A program made the translations under genes and the position numbers. From an uncultured Acetatifactor sp. (GTDB taxonomy: Bacteria; Bacillota; Clostridia; Lachnospirales; Lachnospiraceae), in contig CAJUFI010000004.1 in NCBI GenBank assembly GCA_910585665.1, positions 37,852 through 101,851 on the forward strand: a stretch of 64,000 nt of DNA, read 5' to 3'. Positions within the stretch are counted from its first letter, which is position 1. Every line of letters begins with the position of its first letter. Under the pieces are notes generated by a model. It was not told the DNA's origin, made no database searches, and was given only the letters and a program-made list of their open reading frames with translations. Positions 10,301-17,609 of this stretch are shown in pieces.

Positions 10301-10765
10301 AATCTTCGATGCCTGATCCACCAAGAGAAAACGTCCCACCTGACGGATGCCCCCGGCTCCAGCGCTGGCATCTTCTATGGAAATGTGTTCGAAGTCCAGC
10401 CAATCCAAATCATGCCGATTCTTCATCACCTCCACGGCATTAAATGTCGCCCTGATGGATTTGTTAGCAACGGAAAAAAACTCCGTGCTTCCATCGATAT
10501 CCGAAATCTTACCGCCCCCTGCGTTAATCTTATTCGCATCCGAGTCGATAATCAAGTATTTGATATCGCTGTACTTTGGGACGACAGCATTGACATCGTC
10601 AGGCTTAAGCTGCTTATAAACCTCTTTCTTCAGCTTGATGACCGCATCAGAACCGGTGCCGCCCAATCCAATAATCACGGTCGCTCCAGGCTGACGATCA
10701 GACTGTTTGCTGTGGTCTACGACACCGCCGCCGGCATCGATCAAAAGTGAACCATAAGTTGCCAT
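7391..10765 (-). CDS. Large tubulin/FtsZ-like GTPase
   Basis: This 1124-aa protein carries the tubulin/FtsZ hallmarks. There is an N-terminal strand and loop IIGLGGTGSDA (about residues 31-41), an acidic strand IDSDANK, and the tubulin signature ISGGTGSGTFLDV near residue 185. It matches the tubulin-like (Tubulin_2) proteins, which are much longer than FtsZ. The region after about 450 is helical and probably forms a family-specific extension. No membrane segment is present. AGGAGAG sits 6 bp before the ATG. Tubulin-fold proteins bind GTP and often polymerise; whether this one does is unknown. It is the largest gene in the operon and lies directly after the secreted VWA gene. Confidence 0.85.
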   Translation of the reverse strand: MATYGSLLIDAGGGVVDHSKQSDRQPGATVIIGLGGTGSDAVIKLKKEVYKQLKPDDVNAVVPKYSDIKYLIIDSDANKINAGGGKISDIDGSTEFFSVANKSIRATFNAVEVMKNRHDLDWLDFEHISIEDASAGAGGIRQVGRFLLVDQASKIYAKIKSTMLAALTGSSGELTVHICAGISGGTGSGTFLDVCYLVREALKEIGKSETSVCGYFFLPDVNMSVPAISASPLTSSYVAVNGYAALQELDYCMNFSKNKDSFKMNYGFKQIDNRQKPVDLCYLVSTTDANGKMISDGYNYAMGVVTDFIISFMAKVTLPEGVETDADGITLKGHISNLERIKSGITLQHGANVEYNMLGASVAEMPLSEIATYLGFKLFESYKDMFGRMPTEKERDDFLQAAQLKYEDIRKALSKGCPPQINFPQRYDAKLFKERGNGQFVDFAENEYLAKNRGVLEANSKAFMSAMKDYTIPTDSTSLISRTYKGLCEKYVTNLEYGPFFAQRMLYGTQNKNLIHAVDGFIAQNQTNLEAELRQSQLRNEEYDDALARMQSASFLNEKGRIGDYLNALNNLYVHHYKVAQLETMNTILQDYKQQLILLNNNFFRILTNVLDTLQKTFEENGRVLTEGVRTENTYNWKILSVPDIRKGLDAEVEKLDLQQTLDSLMRSMMDNCTKWVNEDENEITKLISDFILTAFRDATQKTITDYLKEKFQVDNIQLLEQRIEEEIIKDKLGVDSTPLFWQNPMYQNDLGMNSTLTVPYDSAEIKGAAYAYAEKQKEFFVRESGITDKISMMRFYSGLPMYAYQGILELQEKYENNSAPGRHLYERGEVDWNKWLPSPVPASFKIGMPIKRIENKNNELIAEFEKAEEAGVVVKDELGYWEIMVTEDFDVEAFMTSSGGYMTGGKEDTNKLNALIDMLETEKEKQKSSAKPLRIECLKANNGSERQVMLDFYLESPVLNKALHEELLKREIIGKKMAELKEIKEEVGARGSEQKNFFNAIFTGVLFYGNTISYTYDEFGMEKVVELQNNDMPMGDTGAYQAFVNFKTMDANIKKKIIAEAKARMNQEDSPEMKASVEKLEANMPKRIARCNMLHDETDPLHDELDKFYTEFMKAFQTFKLMI

Positions 10766-10848
10766 TTTTTCTCTCCTTTAACCTTTATATTAAATTTCTA
10801 TTGTTTCCTTTCAAATCTAGCTTCCTTACCCTCTCCGGGCATCCCTGC

Positions 10849-12867
10849 TTAATAACCCGTCTCATCCGGAATGAACATGACCCGCATGCCCTTGTTGAAA
10901 TCGATGTCGCTGCTGACATCCACCTCCATCTCGCTGTCTAAGCGAATCTTCTTGTTCTTCACATCCGGATTGACGTCCGTATAGTATCCGTTCTTAGAAA
11001 TCAGATAGATATAGCTGTCCTTCTCCCCATGGAAGAAATAGGTGTTCTTAATGTCGATGCCGATGTTCTCCCTTATGCTCAGGCAGTGGCCGATCATCAT
11101 CTTGCCCCGGCCGCCCTCAAAGGTGTTGGGATTGCCGATGACGCCGTCCTCATTATAGGGGATAATCTGTATGCGGCCATTGATAGGCACATTGCCCTTT
11201 TTCTTGGCTCCCAGCAGAACGATCAACAGCACCAATACCACCACCGCCGCCAGGATGGCCAGCAGCAAAGGCAATATGTTGACCGTCTTCAGGATGACCT
11301 GCACCTCGATGGAGCCGCCGCCGCTGTTGGTGGCGGTCACGAACAGTTCGCCGCCCTTGCCGATCTCCTTGACCTTTATGTTCAGGTTCTCCCCCTCCAC
11401 GGACACCACTGAACTGTCGAACTCCGACTGGGTGATGCTATAGGACAGGGTGGCATCCTCTGAATCCGAGAACACAGAGCTTAAGTCAAAGAGATACTCC
11501 GCTTTTGTGAACGGAAGCGTCTTCGTAATCTCAATGGGATCCTCACTGGCAACAGGCAGCGGCCGTCCCGCGCTAAGCTTGGCCGTCTCGGAGGTCACTG
11601 TCAGATTGTCGATGGAGCAGTAGGTGTAGACATCGTATTCAGCCCCCTGGGGCAGATGGAAGGTGTACTCCGCCTGCTGGCTGCCCGCCGTCATCTCGTA
11701 GTCATTGACGGTTCCCGAGCCCACCTCTGTGAGGACCACATGCATGGGATACTCCTGATAGATTGCCGAATCCGTTATCAGATTCCCCATATTTGAGATC
11801 TGCGCCCCGATGAGCACATCTGCATCCGCAAATACCGGATTGCCGGAGTTGAAATTCTGCACAATGTCCAAATCAGAATTATAAATCATCTCGATTTTAA
11901 TGCTGTCCCCGGGAACGCCCTTCACGACCAGCCTCCAGGCACCTGCCTCCGGGTTCTGGATTTTCAGCACGGAAAAGGTCTTGGCCGTAATCTTCATGGC
12001 ATCCAGCTCCGACTCCGTGTAGGCTATCCCGCTGGGCTGGTACAGCATATAGCTGGTGTTCGAATTCAGAGTGCTGATGATGATATTGGCCTCCTCCACG
12101 CCGATTCTCGGAATATCGAAGGGAATCTCCGTCTCGCCGTTGTCAGGAATCACAATATCGCCTAATACGATGGTCTCTGTGGAGTAGATGATATTGTAGA
12201 ACTGGCTGAAGACCTCCTTCAGGTCATCCGCGCTCTTGACTTCCACGCTGGTGCCCCCGGTGGCGGCTGAAATCTCCTGCAGCTCCGCCGGATCCGCATC
12301 GCCGTTGGTATTCAGACAGACGGAATAAATCTTATATCCGTTTGCCCTGGCGGCCTCGATGGCATTGTCCCTGCTGGCATAGGACTCCTGCAGCCTGGCA
12401 TCATTTCCGCCCAGATCCGTATTGCCATCGGAAAGCAGAATGATGGCTGACGGCAGGGCAGGGTTACCCGACTCCTGCAGCATCTGGGTGGCGGCCTCGA
12501 TGGCCTTGCCTATGTTCGTGTCCCCCCGGCTGCTGACGCTCCTCACATCCCTGGAAAGAGCGGTCTTGTCGTTCAGCCCTTCAATCCCGGCGATGTCCCT
12601 TTTTAAGATGATGTCGTCATCGAACGCCACGGCGCCCATATAGTTGCCGCTCTCTGTGGCAAGACCCAGGAACAGATCCATGGCGTCATACCGCAGGCTC
12701 TCGGCATCCGTCTTCGACATGGAGCCGCTCTCGTCCATGACGAAGACCACATTCATGCGATTCGCATTCGGCGTGTCCACAGCAAAAGCCGTAATGGAAC
12801 CTGCCAGCGACATCAGCAGCAAAGCGAATGCCGTCAGCAACCCTGTCAAAACTTTTCTTTGTCTCAT
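10849..12867 (-). CDS. Secreted, membrane-anchored VWA protein with cytosolic tail
   Basis: A signal peptide (residues 1-29, ending ITAFA) precedes a complete VWA domain. Its MIDAS is DESGSMS, with a conserved Thr in RGDTNIGKA and an Asp in LLSDGNTD. An Ig/cadherin-like beta region follows (about 440-525). A single strong helix (LPLLLAILAAVVVLVLLIVL, near 535-555) then leads to about 110 cytosolic residues containing GGRGKMMIGHCLSI, possibly an FHA-like beta sandwich. The topology suggests an outside sensing or adhesion domain linked through the membrane to the tubulin-like and GTPase proteins encoded downstream. The cytosolic fold is a guess and needs a structure prediction. Confidence 0.85.
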   Translation of the reverse strand: MRQRKVLTGLLTAFALLLMSLAGSITAFAVDTPNANRMNVVFVMDESGSMSKTDAESLRYDAMDLFLGLATESGNYMGAVAFDDDIILKRDIAGIEGLNDKTALSRDVRSVSSRGDTNIGKAIEAATQMLQESGNPALPSAIILLSDGNTDLGGNDARLQESYASRDNAIEAARANGYKIYSVCLNTNGDADPAELQEISAATGGTSVEVKSADDLKEVFSQFYNIIYSTETIVLGDIVIPDNGETEIPFDIPRIGVEEANIIISTLNSNTSYMLYQPSGIAYTESELDAMKITAKTFSVLKIQNPEAGAWRLVVKGVPGDSIKIEMIYNSDLDIVQNFNSGNPVFADADVLIGAQISNMGNLITDSAIYQEYPMHVVLTEVGSGTVNDYEMTAGSQQAEYTFHLPQGAEYDVYTYCSIDNLTVTSETAKLSAGRPLPVASEDPIEITKTLPFTKAEYLFDLSSVFSDSEDATLSYSITQSEFDSSVVSVEGENLNIKVKEIGKGGELFVTATNSGGGSIEVQVILKTVNILPLLLAILAAVVVLVLLIVLLGAKKKGNVPINGRIQIIPYNEDGVIGNPNTFEGGRGKMMIGHCLSIRENIGIDIKNTYFFHGEKDSYIYLISKNGYYTDVNPDVKNKKIRLDSEMEVDVSSDIDFNKGMRVMFIPDETGY

Positions 12868-12946
12868 AATCCCTATCCCTTCATTTGTTATCTATATGCT
12901 ATCAAAGATTATCATTATCTTGTCATTATCGATGGTCCGTTGTCGA

Positions 12947-13573
12947 TCATTCGATATCTTCGCTTTCGGAAGATGTCTCCTCCTCATCCGGGTTCGGTGA
13001 GTCCTGGCCTCCCTCACCGGACTCCTGAGACTCCTCAGTTCCCTGGCTTCCCTCTTCCTCGCTTGAGCTCTCTTGTTCGGAGTCCTGGGGGTTCGCTGGC
13101 TCCTGGCTTTCCTGGGCACCCTCCGGCTCCTGGCTGCCGCCGCTTTCAGTTCCTCCGGCTTCCTGTCCTCCCGGTTCCTGTTCCGCGCCCTGGCCGCCTG
13201 ATGTCCCCAGGGAACCTGGCGACACTTCCGCTCCCTGGCTCTCTGAAGAGCTCTCCGCCTCTTCGCTCCCCTCTGTCGTCTGCGTCTCTCCCTCCTGCAG
13301 CCTCTGGGGAGTGACGCCCTCTACAGGCTGGCCGTCGTCTTCCCCGGCAGCCCCATCTTCCTGAGCCGTCTTCGCCGCTGCGGAATCCGCAATATGTCTG
13401 CTGCGCATCATGAATCCCATTGCCAAGACCATGGCGCTCACCATAATCAATGCCGCATCAAGGATGAAAGCCATCCATTTCCTGTCCTTTCCCGGCCTGA
13501 CCAGAAAAAGCCACCCCAGGAACAGAACAATCAGGAGAATCCCCACTACCAAAAACACAATTTTCAAGACCAT
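12947..13573 (-). CDS. Two-helix membrane protein with acidic low-complexity tail
   Basis: This is the first gene of the operon, 208 aa. Two membrane helices (about residues 4-24 and 34-55) are followed by roughly 150 residues made almost only of Glu, Ser, Gly, Gln, Pro and Asp, in irregular SQE, GQE and EESQ runs. The tail has no fold that I can recognise and is strongly acidic, so it may be a flexible tether or binding surface. GGAGG lies just before the ATG. The leader from the promoter at 13746-13774 is about 165 nt. The tail is repetitive enough that length differences between strains would be expected. Confidence 0.75.
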   Translation of the reverse strand: MVLKIVFLVVGILLIVLFLGWLFLVRPGKDRKWMAFILDAALIMVSAMVLAMGFMMRSRHIADSAAAKTAQEDGAAGEDDGQPVEGVTPQRLQEGETQTTEGSEEAESSSESQGAEVSPGSLGTSGGQGAEQEPGGQEAGGTESGGSQEPEGAQESQEPANPQDSEQESSSEEEGSQGTEESQESGEGGQDSPNPDEEETSSESEDIE

Positions 13574-13745
13574 GCCCTCCTCATGTTAAAATCTCCTCTG
13601 CGCGCTCCCACCGGAAAACGGCGGATTAGGCACGTTGTTGTGTATTCCGAAGCAGATTGCATTATTTTCGGAAATGCCTAGTGCCTTAACCCGCAGATTC
13701 ATATCCACATATAAAAAAAACTTTAAATTTTTATTAACTTATTTC

Positions 13746-13774
13746 ATTCTAACAAGTGGCTTGCAACTTGTCAA
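13746..13774 (-). promoter_or_regulatory. Sigma-A promoter of the GTPase/tubulin operon, with dyad
   Basis: Read on the minus strand, the -35 is a perfect TTGACA (13774-13769), the spacer is 17 bp, and the -10 is TAGAAT (13751-13746) with an extended TG motif. An inverted repeat ACAAGT-N8-ACTTGT (13752-13771) fills the spacer, a classical operator position. Transcription would start near 13739. Confidence 0.8.
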
Positions 13775-13897
13775 CATTATTCTACAAAAAGTAATTCTCA
13801 TTATTGCTATTATAATTTAATATATTTGATATATCGACTATTTTCAAGTAGATTTTAACATTTTTTCAATCAGCCAATGTCCAGATAGACAAATAAA

Positions 13898-13926
13898 TTG
13901 ACCGTCTTCCGAAATTCTGTTATAAT
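13898..13926 (+). promoter_or_regulatory. Sigma-A promoter of the DUF5721-like gene
   Basis: TTGACC (13898-13903), a 17-bp spacer and TATAAT (13921-13926) with an extended TG one base upstream. It points toward the gene at 14063 and gives a leader of about 130 nt. The stretch 13574-14062 is AT-rich, holds this and the divergent operon promoter, and shows no coding region. Confidence 0.8.
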
Positions 13927-14062
13927 TTACCACAAAGCATACCTTGCTCAATCCTTGACCATGGAATGCTCACCTGCATTCTGCGGTATGCAAGACAGTG
14001 GTGCGGCTGGCTGCATGGGAGGTTTGAGATGTATCTGATTATGTACGATTAGGAGGCACTCC

Positions 14063-14566
14063 ATGATAGCATTACAAATCAAATCCATGAAACAGTTCAT
14101 GAACCAGCTGCTGGTGGCCGATGCCTTCGAGCCCTTTCTGCTGGAGGAGGCGGTGATCGGCACCGCATGCACCTTCACCATAGACGGGCATGTGAATCCA
14201 GAATTCTATGGCAACGAAGAAGATTCTACCCAAAAGACCGCTTATGAATTCCGCCCCTGGAGCGAGCTGAAGGGCCTGTGCTTCGACCTGATTAAAGGAA
14301 AGCGCACGCCCCTGTTCTTTCGTTTCGTATTGCATCTGATGCCGGAAAAGGCGGCGGCCCTGCTGGAAAAGGAGAGCTGCGACGTGGAGCCCTCCCAGGT
14401 AAAGGCCCTGGTGCTGAACATCCGCTATGACGGCTCCAAAGCGGTCCTCACCACCGCCACGGCCCTCCATTCCTTCCATCTGTCCAAAATGCCGGACGCC
14501 ATCTGGGATCGGGCGCTGCGCAGGTATCTGGACGCAAAGGCGATTCCTTACGAGGATCTGGATTAG
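14063..14566 (+). CDS. DUF5721-like protein
   Basis: The 167-aa product begins MIALQIKSMKQFMNQLL and resembles the DUF5721 family of Clostridia, which I recall from memory. It is soluble, with no signal peptide or helix, and its function is unknown. TAGGAGG precedes the ATG by 8 bp. It is one of the few plus-strand genes in the left half and overlaps the convergent spoVAE by 4 bp at its 3' end. GC content is similar to the neighbouring housekeeping genes, so it looks resident rather than recently acquired. Confidence 0.8.
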   Translation: MIALQIKSMKQFMNQLLVADAFEPFLLEEAVIGTACTFTIDGHVNPEFYGNEEDSTQKTAYEFRPWSELKGLCFDLIKGKRTPLFFRFVLHLMPEKAAALLEKESCDVEPSQVKALVLNIRYDGSKAVLTTATALHSFHLSKMPDAIWDRALRRYLDAKAIPYEDLD

Positions 14567-14922
14567 CTCTTCATCTTGGACTTGAAGACCAGGCTGGCCA
14601 GATAGCCGAATATCAACGCGGCGGAAGTGCCTACCGCTCCGGCCTTGAATCCGCCGGCAAAAAGCCCCAGGAGCCCCTGTTCGTCCACCGCTTCTTTGAC
14701 CCCTTTCATCAGCACGTTGCCGAACCCCAGCAAGGGCACGCTGGCTCCGGCCCCGGCGAACTCCGCAAAGGGCTCGTACCATCCCAGGAACCCGATGACT
14801 GCCCCGGTCACCACCAGCAGCACCATGATGCGCCCGGGCATCAGTTTCGTCTTCTCCATCAGAATCTGCACCAGGGCGCAGATCAGTCCGCCTACCCAGA
14901 AGGCATTCACATAATCCATCAT
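14563..14922 (-). CDS. spoVAE: Stage V sporulation protein AE
   Basis: This 119-aa membrane protein starts MMDYVNAFWVGGLICALVQI and has about three to four hydrophobic helices with a Gly-rich C-terminal half (LLGLFAGGFKAGAVG). Length and sequence fit SpoVAE, part of the SpoVA channel that moves dipicolinic acid into the forespore and out at germination. The reading frame extends upstream to 15222, but AAGGAG lies 8 bp before the chosen ATG and the upstream part is not conserved-looking. It lies about 3.6 kb downstream of spoVAD rather than beside it, and no spoVAC is seen in the window. Confidence 0.85.
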   Translation of the reverse strand: MMDYVNAFWVGGLICALVQILMEKTKLMPGRIMVLLVVTGAVIGFLGWYEPFAEFAGAGASVPLLGFGNVLMKGVKEAVDEQGLLGLFAGGFKAGAVGTSAALIFGYLASLVFKSKMKS

Positions 14923-14950
14923 TTGACATACTCCTTTTCGCTTTGGCAGA

Positions 14951-14982
14951 GACGGATGTACGCGCATCCGTCTGCTTTTGTT
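14951..14982 (+). terminator. Hairpin followed by T-rich run
   Basis: GACGGATG (14951-14958) pairs with CATCCGTC (14965-14972), followed on the plus strand by TGCTTTTGTT. It could end the plus-strand transcript from 14063. The remainder of 14983-15241 shows no gene. Confidence 0.4.
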
Positions 14983-15241
14983 ATGATAAGTAGTATCTGT
15001 CAACCTCCGCAAATTATACTGCGCGTCAACGGTATTTGCGGCAACCTGCAGAAAAAAGGACGCCAGCCATATGTGTCCGTCCTGGACAGCCTGGTAAATT
15101 CCGATGGTCTTGCGTATATGCATGACGGCAAAAGAGACTGCCGGGGCAGCCTCTTCGCTTTCCTTATCCAATTTGTCCCAATTCTCTATCGTGTTCCCGC
15201 TCCCGCAGGGCACGGGAATCACAGGGCCTGGTTTTTCCTGT

Positions 15242-15736
15242 CTAAATCATGGCCGCTATCCGCCCCACCACCTGGCGAATCTGTATCCCGTGGCAGTCCA
15301 CCACTTTGTGGGCATATTTCTCATAGAGAGGGACCCGCTCCTCGTAGAGGTCCGCCAGGGTCTGCCCAGGCATCAGCGTCACCCCTCTGGCGTTCAGGTC
15401 CCCCAGCCGATCCTCCACATCCTCCAGCGGAAGCTTCAGGTAGACCACAGTCCCTATGCCGCGCAGATGCTCCATGGCCCTGGGGCCGTAGATGACGCTC
15501 CCGCCGGTGGCGATGACACTCTTCCGCTGCTCCAGGGAGGCATTGACCTCCTCCTCTATGCGCCAGAAGCCCTCCACGCCGTGCTCTTCTATCAGCTCGT
15601 GGAGCAGCTTGTCATATTTATCCTGAATCACCAGGTCTGAATCCACGAAACGGTATCCCAGCCGCTTGGCCAGCACTACGCCCACCGTGCTCTTGCCCGC
15701 TCCGGGCATCCCAATCAGTACTATGTTGTCTTTCAT
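15242..15736 (-). CDS. aroK: Shikimate kinase
   Basis: The 164-aa enzyme phosphorylates shikimate at the 3-OH using ATP, in the chorismate pathway. The P-loop GMPGAGKS is at the N-terminus. It is followed by DSD (Mg2+/shikimate contact), by R in FWRIEEE and by the GGSVIYG glycine loop, all expected in AroK. The length is normal. A GTG at 15745 could add three residues; ATG 15736 is chosen because AGGTG sits 6 bp upstream of it. It is not next to other aromatic amino acid genes, although trpS lies 5 kb upstream. Confidence 0.9.
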   Translation of the reverse strand: MKDNIVLIGMPGAGKSTVGVVLAKRLGYRFVDSDLVIQDKYDKLLHELIEEHGVEGFWRIEEEVNASLEQRKSVIATGGSVIYGPRAMEHLRGIGTVVYLKLPLEDVEDRLGDLNARGVTLMPGQTLADLYEERVPLYEKYAHKVVDCHGIQIRQVVGRIAAMI

Positions 15737-15761
15737 CTCCGGCACCTGGCTTTTCCGCGCC

Positions 15762-16136
15762 TTAGCATACGGCGATGACTTCCACTTCGCAGAGGACGCC
15801 CTTAGGCAGCTCCTTCACCGCCACGCAGCTCCTGGCAGGCTTCTCTGTAAAGTATCTGGCGTACACTTCATTGAACGCGGCGAAGTCTCCCATGTCCGCC
15901 AGAAAGCAGGTGGTCTTGACCACGTTCACATAGTCAGTCCCTGCCTCCGCCAGCAGCGCGCCCACATTCTTCATGACCAGCTCTGCCTGGGATGTGATAT
16001 CGTCTCCCTCCACATTGCCCGTGGCCGGATTGATGGGAATCTGCCCTGACGCGAACAGCATGCCGTTGGCGATGATTCCCTGGGAATAAGGCCCGATTGC
16101 GGCGGGCGCTTTCTCTGTCGAAATTTTCTTAAGCAT
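15762..16136 (-). CDS. ridA: RidA family reactive-intermediate deaminase
   Basis: The 124-aa protein matches RidA/YjgF from end to end: N-terminal AIGPYSQGI, ASGQIPI, then NVVKTTCFLADMGDF and PARSCVAVKELPKGVLCEVE. The Arg in PARSC and the Glu near the C-terminus fit the trimeric 2-iminoacid deaminase site. It hydrolyses reactive enamine/imine products of PLP enzymes such as threonine dehydratase. It lies 26 bp upstream of aroK on the same strand, so the two are probably cotranscribed. Confidence 0.92.
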   Translation of the reverse strand: MLKKISTEKAPAAIGPYSQGIIANGMLFASGQIPINPATGNVEGDDITSQAELVMKNVGALLAEAGTDYVNVVKTTCFLADMGDFAAFNEVYARYFTEKPARSCVAVKELPKGVLCEVEVIAVC

Positions 16137-16197
16137 AATGTCTCCTCTTTTCTGTTCTTTATCCTTAACATTGGCATTGCCCTGTTTTCAGATGCCG

Positions 16198-16455
16198 TCA
16201 CTTCTTCCCTGGCTCCGGCTCGTCGAACTCGGCCGTCACATAGAATCCTCTGGCATTTTCCACCACGTCCACCACCACGCCTTCCCTGCTCCTCAACCGG
16301 TTCCGGAAAGGGATGTTGGCCGACATGGCCAGGGAAGGGTCTATCACATAATAATAGTTGCTGGGAAGCAGACCCTCCGTCACGGTAATCTTCTGCCCTG
16401 TCTCCAGAAGCCCCGGGCGCTCCATCTTGAATTCCATTCTGCGCAAAATGCCCAT
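16198..16455 (-). CDS. Small conserved-type hypothetical protein
   Basis: An 85-aa basic, soluble protein (MGILRRMEFKMERPGLLETG). I do not recognise the family. It has predicted beta strands (GQKITVTEG, GVVVDVVENARGFYVTAEF) and a Pro-rich end, which would suit a small barrel. It is placed between ridA (62 bp) and the zinc-ribbon gene (75 bp), all on the minus strand. An internal start at MEFKMERPG is also possible. Confidence 0.6.
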   Translation of the reverse strand: MGILRRMEFKMERPGLLETGQKITVTEGLLPSNYYYVIDPSLAMSANIPFRNRLRSREGVVVDVVENARGFYVTAEFDEPEPGKK

Positions 16456-16530
16456 CTCCTTTTTCTCAGAGCCGGCCGGCTTCCGCCTTAACAGGCGAAC
16501 CCTCTGCCGGCTCCTGCCATGTCACCCCGG

Positions 16531-17076
16531 CTATACTTTCTCGGCAGTCCCCGGCGCTTCACTTTCCACAGACTCTGCCGTCTCCGGGGTCTCCTGTACG
16601 GAGGCTTCGCTTTCCACGTGCTCCGTGTTCCCGGTCGCTTCGCTGCTTTCCACGGGCTCCGTGTTCCCGGTCGCTTCGCTGTAGTCCGCGTCTATAATCT
16701 CCTTCTCCTCATTTACAGGCTCTGAGCTGGCCACAACGATTGCGGCTCCGCATTTGCCGCAGAATTTGCTGGTTCTGGGGACTTCAGCGCCGCAGCCGGG
16801 ACAGATGCTGACATTCTTCAAATCTCTGATTCGGCTCGTGTACATATCGATGTCCGCTTTGAGCCCTGCCGCCTTCGATGCCCACGCTGCCACAGAGTCA
16901 TCGTCTTTCAAGAGCCCTTTCTCCAGAACGTAGCACCCTACTTCCGTGTATATACTCTTCAGGTTCTGATTCAATGTGCCGATTTCCACATTAAGTTTCG
17001 TGACACCGGCCACTTCCTTGCTCTTGGAAATCGCGCTCTGGGTCATTTGGTTCAATTTCTCGCTCCAACTTGCCAT
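16531..17076 (-). CDS. Zinc-ribbon protein with repetitive acidic tail
   Basis: This 181-aa protein has a helical N-terminus (about 1-85). A zinc ribbon follows, with CPGCGAEV and CGKCGAAI (two CxxC pairs, about 97-120). The tail is rich in Glu, Ser and Thr and contains two copies of a 12-residue unit (SEATGNTEPVES/SEATGNTEHVES) encoded by a 36-bp DNA repeat near 16620-16690. Double zinc ribbons of this kind are common in small clostridial proteins of unknown role. It has its own strong promoter at 17171-17199. Confidence 0.75.
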   Translation of the reverse strand: MASWSEKLNQMTQSAISKSKEVAGVTKLNVEIGTLNQNLKSIYTEVGCYVLEKGLLKDDDSVAAWASKAAGLKADIDMYTSRIRDLKNVSICPGCGAEVPRTSKFCGKCGAAIVVASSEPVNEEKEIIDADYSEATGNTEPVESSEATGNTEHVESEASVQETPETAESVESEAPGTAEKV

Positions 17077-17170
17077 TTTCGTTACCTCTCTTCCTTATTA
17101 TCTTTATGTTATTCGGAAAAAATATAAAAATACCTCGGAAAGCCTGTCTATCCAAAATCTAATATTATGC

Positions 17171-17199
17171 ATTATATAATTCTATTCATTCCTTGTCAA
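17171..17199 (-). promoter_or_regulatory. Consensus sigma-A promoter of the zinc-ribbon gene
   Basis: On the minus strand TTGACA (17199-17194), a 17-bp spacer and TATAAT (17176-17171): a full consensus match. It gives a leader of about 90 nt for the gene starting at 17076 and may also drive the 85-aa gene, ridA and aroK. Confidence 0.85.
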
Positions 17200-17475
17200 C
17201 AGCCAATCCTGTGAAAGAGCCGATTGTTTTCCACAGTTTTCCATATAAAAAATGGTTGATTATCTCAGAAAAGCCCTGCTATATGCAGCTTTGCGGGCGC
17301 GGGGATGAATTGTGACGCACATCTGGCAGAAAGCAATTATCAAACACGCTCTAGAGAACGCAGTATAATACACCCCGTCAAATGGTCGTATCAGCGTGGT
17401 GGTTGAGAGTTGGGAAATGTATTTAGGGAATATCCGAAAACTGTTATGAAACGATGTTGAAACGTTTCTATCGTA

Positions 17476-17577
17476 AGGAATTGTCTACAAATAACTGCTG
17501 CAAGTTTATGGCAATTTTTATTGTATTTCCGGGCTTTTGCCTGAAGCAATTGCAGCAGTTATTTTCCGACAATTCCT
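17476..17577. repeat. MITE-like inverted-repeat element, 102 bp
   Basis: Arms 17476-17503 and 17550-17577 are inverted copies matching at 25 of 28 positions: AGGAATTGTC, a 3-bp variable part, then AAATAACTGCTGCAA. It is non-coding and lies just downstream of the sortase gene. A diverged arm occurs at 24901-24928, so the sequence is dispersed. The rest of 17200-17609 shows no gene. Confidence 0.6.
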
Positions 17578-17609
17578 AAGAAAGATGTACATGATATTGA
17601 CAAGCCCTC

